In this document: in pieces, positions 13,694 through 14,957 of the stretch | Layout: each line of letters opens with the position of its first letter | Numbering within the stretch: position 1 is the first letter of the stretch | Assembly: GCA_050330055.1 (NCBI GenBank) | Contig: JBHJOF010000304.1 | Location: 1 to 14,957 of the forward strand | Direction of reading: 5' to 3' | Origin: JBHJOF01 sp050330055 | Lineage (GTDB): Bacteria; Pseudomonadota; Alphaproteobacteria; Kiloniellales; JAKSDN01 | DNA length: 14,957 bases | The notes under the pieces: generated by a model | What the model was told of the DNA's origin: nothing | Seen by the model: only the letters and a program-made list of their open reading frames with translations | Database searches by the model: none | Made by a program: the position numbers and the translations under genes

Positions 13694-14455
13694 TTGCCAC
13701 GGGGCGGCAGCAGGACAGAGGCCAGGGCAGAGGCAAAGGGCGGGGCGATCCTGATCGTCGAGGACGATCGCAACATCGCGGCGCTGGTCAAACGCTACCT
13801 GGAGGCGGCCGGCTTCGAGACCATGGTCGCCCACGACGGCCGCAAGGGCCTGGAGCTGGCCCAGCGCTGCGCCCCGCAGCTGGTCATCCTCGACGTCATG
13901 CTGCCCGGAATCGACGGCTGGGACATCTGCCGCGCGTTGCGCCGCGATTCCGAGGTTCCCATCCTGATGCTGACCGCGCGCGAGGAAGAGACCGACCGCA
14001 TCGTCGGCTTCTCGCTCGGCGCGGACGACTACGTGGTCAAGCCCTTCAGCCCGCGCGAGCTGGTCGAGCGGGTCAAGGCCATCCTGCGGCGCGCCGGCGG
14101 CGCCGCCCATTCTGCCGCCCTTGCCGCCCAAGGCGCACGCGACGAAGTGCTGCGGCACGGCGCCCTGCTGCTCGACCCGGACCGCTTCAAGCTGCTGCGC
14201 GACGGCGTCGCCGTGCCGCTTACGCCGACCGAGTTCAAGCTGCTGCGGGCGCTGATGCGGCGCCCGGGACGGGTCTTCACGCGCGACGAGCTCCTGGCGC
14301 AGCTCTATCCACACGGCGAGAGCGTGATCGACCGGGTGATCGACGTGCACATCGGCAAGCTGCGCCACAAGATCGAGGCCGACCCGGCCAACCCGCGCTA
14401 CATCTACACGGTGCACGGCGTCGGCTACCGCTTCGCCGAGGCCGACGAGGCCTGA
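13694..14455 (+). CDS. OmpR-family response regulator
   Basis: This 253-residue regulator starts at TTG 13694, chosen because GGAGG lies 6 nt upstream; no in-frame ATG precedes the receiver domain. The first 17 residues are a polar extension. The receiver domain (about 18-134) has the acidic pair D24/D25, phospho-acceptor D67 in LVILDVMLPG, T94 in MLTA and K116 in VVKPFSP. The winged-helix effector domain (about 152-247) has LTPTEFKLLRAL, the recognition region VIDRVIDVHIGKLRHKIE, and the wing RYIYTVHGVGYRF. It is followed 11 nt later by the histidine kinase, so the two form a two-component operon. The closest general type is BaeR/CreB-like; the stimulus is not evident. Confidence 0.93.
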   Translation: MPRGGSRTEARAEAKGGAILIVEDDRNIAALVKRYLEAAGFETMVAHDGRKGLELAQRCAPQLVILDVMLPGIDGWDICRALRRDSEVPILMLTAREEETDRIVGFSLGADDYVVKPFSPRELVERVKAILRRAGGAAHSAALAAQGARDEVLRHGALLLDPDRFKLLRDGVAVPLTPTEFKLLRALMRRPGRVFTRDELLAQLYPHGESVIDRVIDVHIGKLRHKIEADPANPRYIYTVHGVGYRFAEADEA

Positions 14456-14466
14456 AGGGGGCAAGC

Positions 14467-14957
14467 GTGCGCGGAAACCTGCTGTGGAAGCTGCTGGCGA
14501 TCAACATCCCGATCATCGGCATCATCATGCTGGTGGTCTGGATTGCGATCGACGTTCTGGCGGCCGACTACTTCACCATGCTGATGAAGCGCTACAACAC
14601 CGAGCCGGCCGAGACGCACCAGATGTTCATCGACTCGGTGCACCACTATCTGATCCAGGCCAGCGTGATCGCAATCGTCGTCGCGGTGGCGCTGAGCTTC
14701 CTCTTGACCCGCTGGGTGCTGCGACCGCTGTCCGACATGGCCGAGGTGACCCGCCGGCTGGCGGCCGGCGACTACGCCGCGCGGGTCAGCGTCACCTCCA
14801 AGGACGAGATCGGCGAGCTCGGCGTCGCCTTCAACCTCATGGCCGACAGCCTCGAGCGGGTCGACCGTCAGCGCAAGACCATGGTCGCCAACATCGCCCA
14901 CGAGCTGCGCACGCCGCTGACCAACGTGCGCGGCTACCTGGAGGGCCTGGCCGACGA
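14467..14957 (+). CDS. sensor histidine kinase, N-terminal part (runs off right edge)
   Basis: The frame opens at GTG 14467 with AAGGGGG just upstream, 11 nt after the response regulator stop, and stays open to the edge (163 residues). Two membrane segments (about 9-32 and 64-82) bracket a short periplasmic loop of some 30 residues, so it probably senses something in the membrane or a partner rather than through a large ligand domain. A HAMP linker follows (about 83-135, with RPLSDMAEVTRRLAAGDYAA and DEIGELGVAFNLMA), then the dimerisation/phospho-acceptor helix with H145 in ANIAHELRTPLTNVRGYLEG. The ATPase domain lies beyond the window. Confidence 0.92.
   Translation, partial: MRGNLLWKLLAINIPIIGIIMLVVWIAIDVLAADYFTMLMKRYNTEPAETHQMFIDSVHHYLIQASVIAIVVAVALSFLLTRWVLRPLSDMAEVTRRLAAGDYAARVSVTSKDEIGELGVAFNLMADSLERVDRQRKTMVANIAHELRTPLTNVRGYLEGLAD

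Overview
The window is GC-rich with strong third-position GC bias and frequent GTG and TTG starts. Gene content points to an alphaproteobacterium, probably Rhodospirillales-like: a VIT-domain sortase-target protein, a Rhodospirillales-type small ribbon-helix-helix protein, an alphaproteobacterial-type AspC, and a candidate Irr (iron control element) box in front of dps. Genus and species cannot be read from the sequence. Two genes run off the edges: the sortase-target protein on the left and a sensor histidine kinase on the right.

Layout. 1-929 (-) is the N-terminal part of a membrane-anchored VIT-domain protein. 1166-2368 (+) is aspartate aminotransferase aspC, interrupted by an in-frame amber codon. 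It is followed after 19 nt by a 2-dehydropantoate 2-reductase family gene (2388-3335) whose last codons and stop lie inside a dispersed repeat. 3313-3481 is a cluster of these repeats, followed by a rho-independent terminator for the opposing operon. 3568-5708 (-) encodes a two-gene oxidoreductase complex (Tat-exported subunit 3 plus GMC flavoprotein), with glyoxalase I upstream (5788-6183). 6331-7071 (+) is a toxin-antitoxin module with its own promoter and probable operator; its antitoxin looks like two different antitoxins fused head to tail, followed by one RelE/ParE toxin. 7130-7441 (-) is a small ribbon-helix-helix protein. 7831-9861 (+) is an EF-G-2-type translational GTPase paralogue. 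9941-10037 holds a paired-hairpin repeat. 10115-11806 (-) is a membrane-anchored protein with two peptidoglycan-binding-like domains joined by a long low-complexity linker. 12142-13007 (+) is a short leader ORF overlapping a fumarylacetoacetase-superfamily hydratase/decarboxylase. 13133-13600 (+) is Dps. 13694 to the end is an OmpR-family response regulator plus histidine kinase operon.

How the parts relate. Most of the window is ordinary chromosomal housekeeping in short operons. The accessory elements are the toxin-antitoxin module, which looks visibly more AT-rich at its promoter, and the mobile-type repeats after panE. The strongest candidate for something not routinely described is the fused antitoxin: an N-terminal MazE-like ribbon-helix-helix unit whose usual MazF/PemK partner is absent, joined directly to the antitoxin type that normally precedes RelE/ParE toxins. 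The amber codon in aspC and the repeat-rewritten end of the panE-like gene are the other two concrete oddities.
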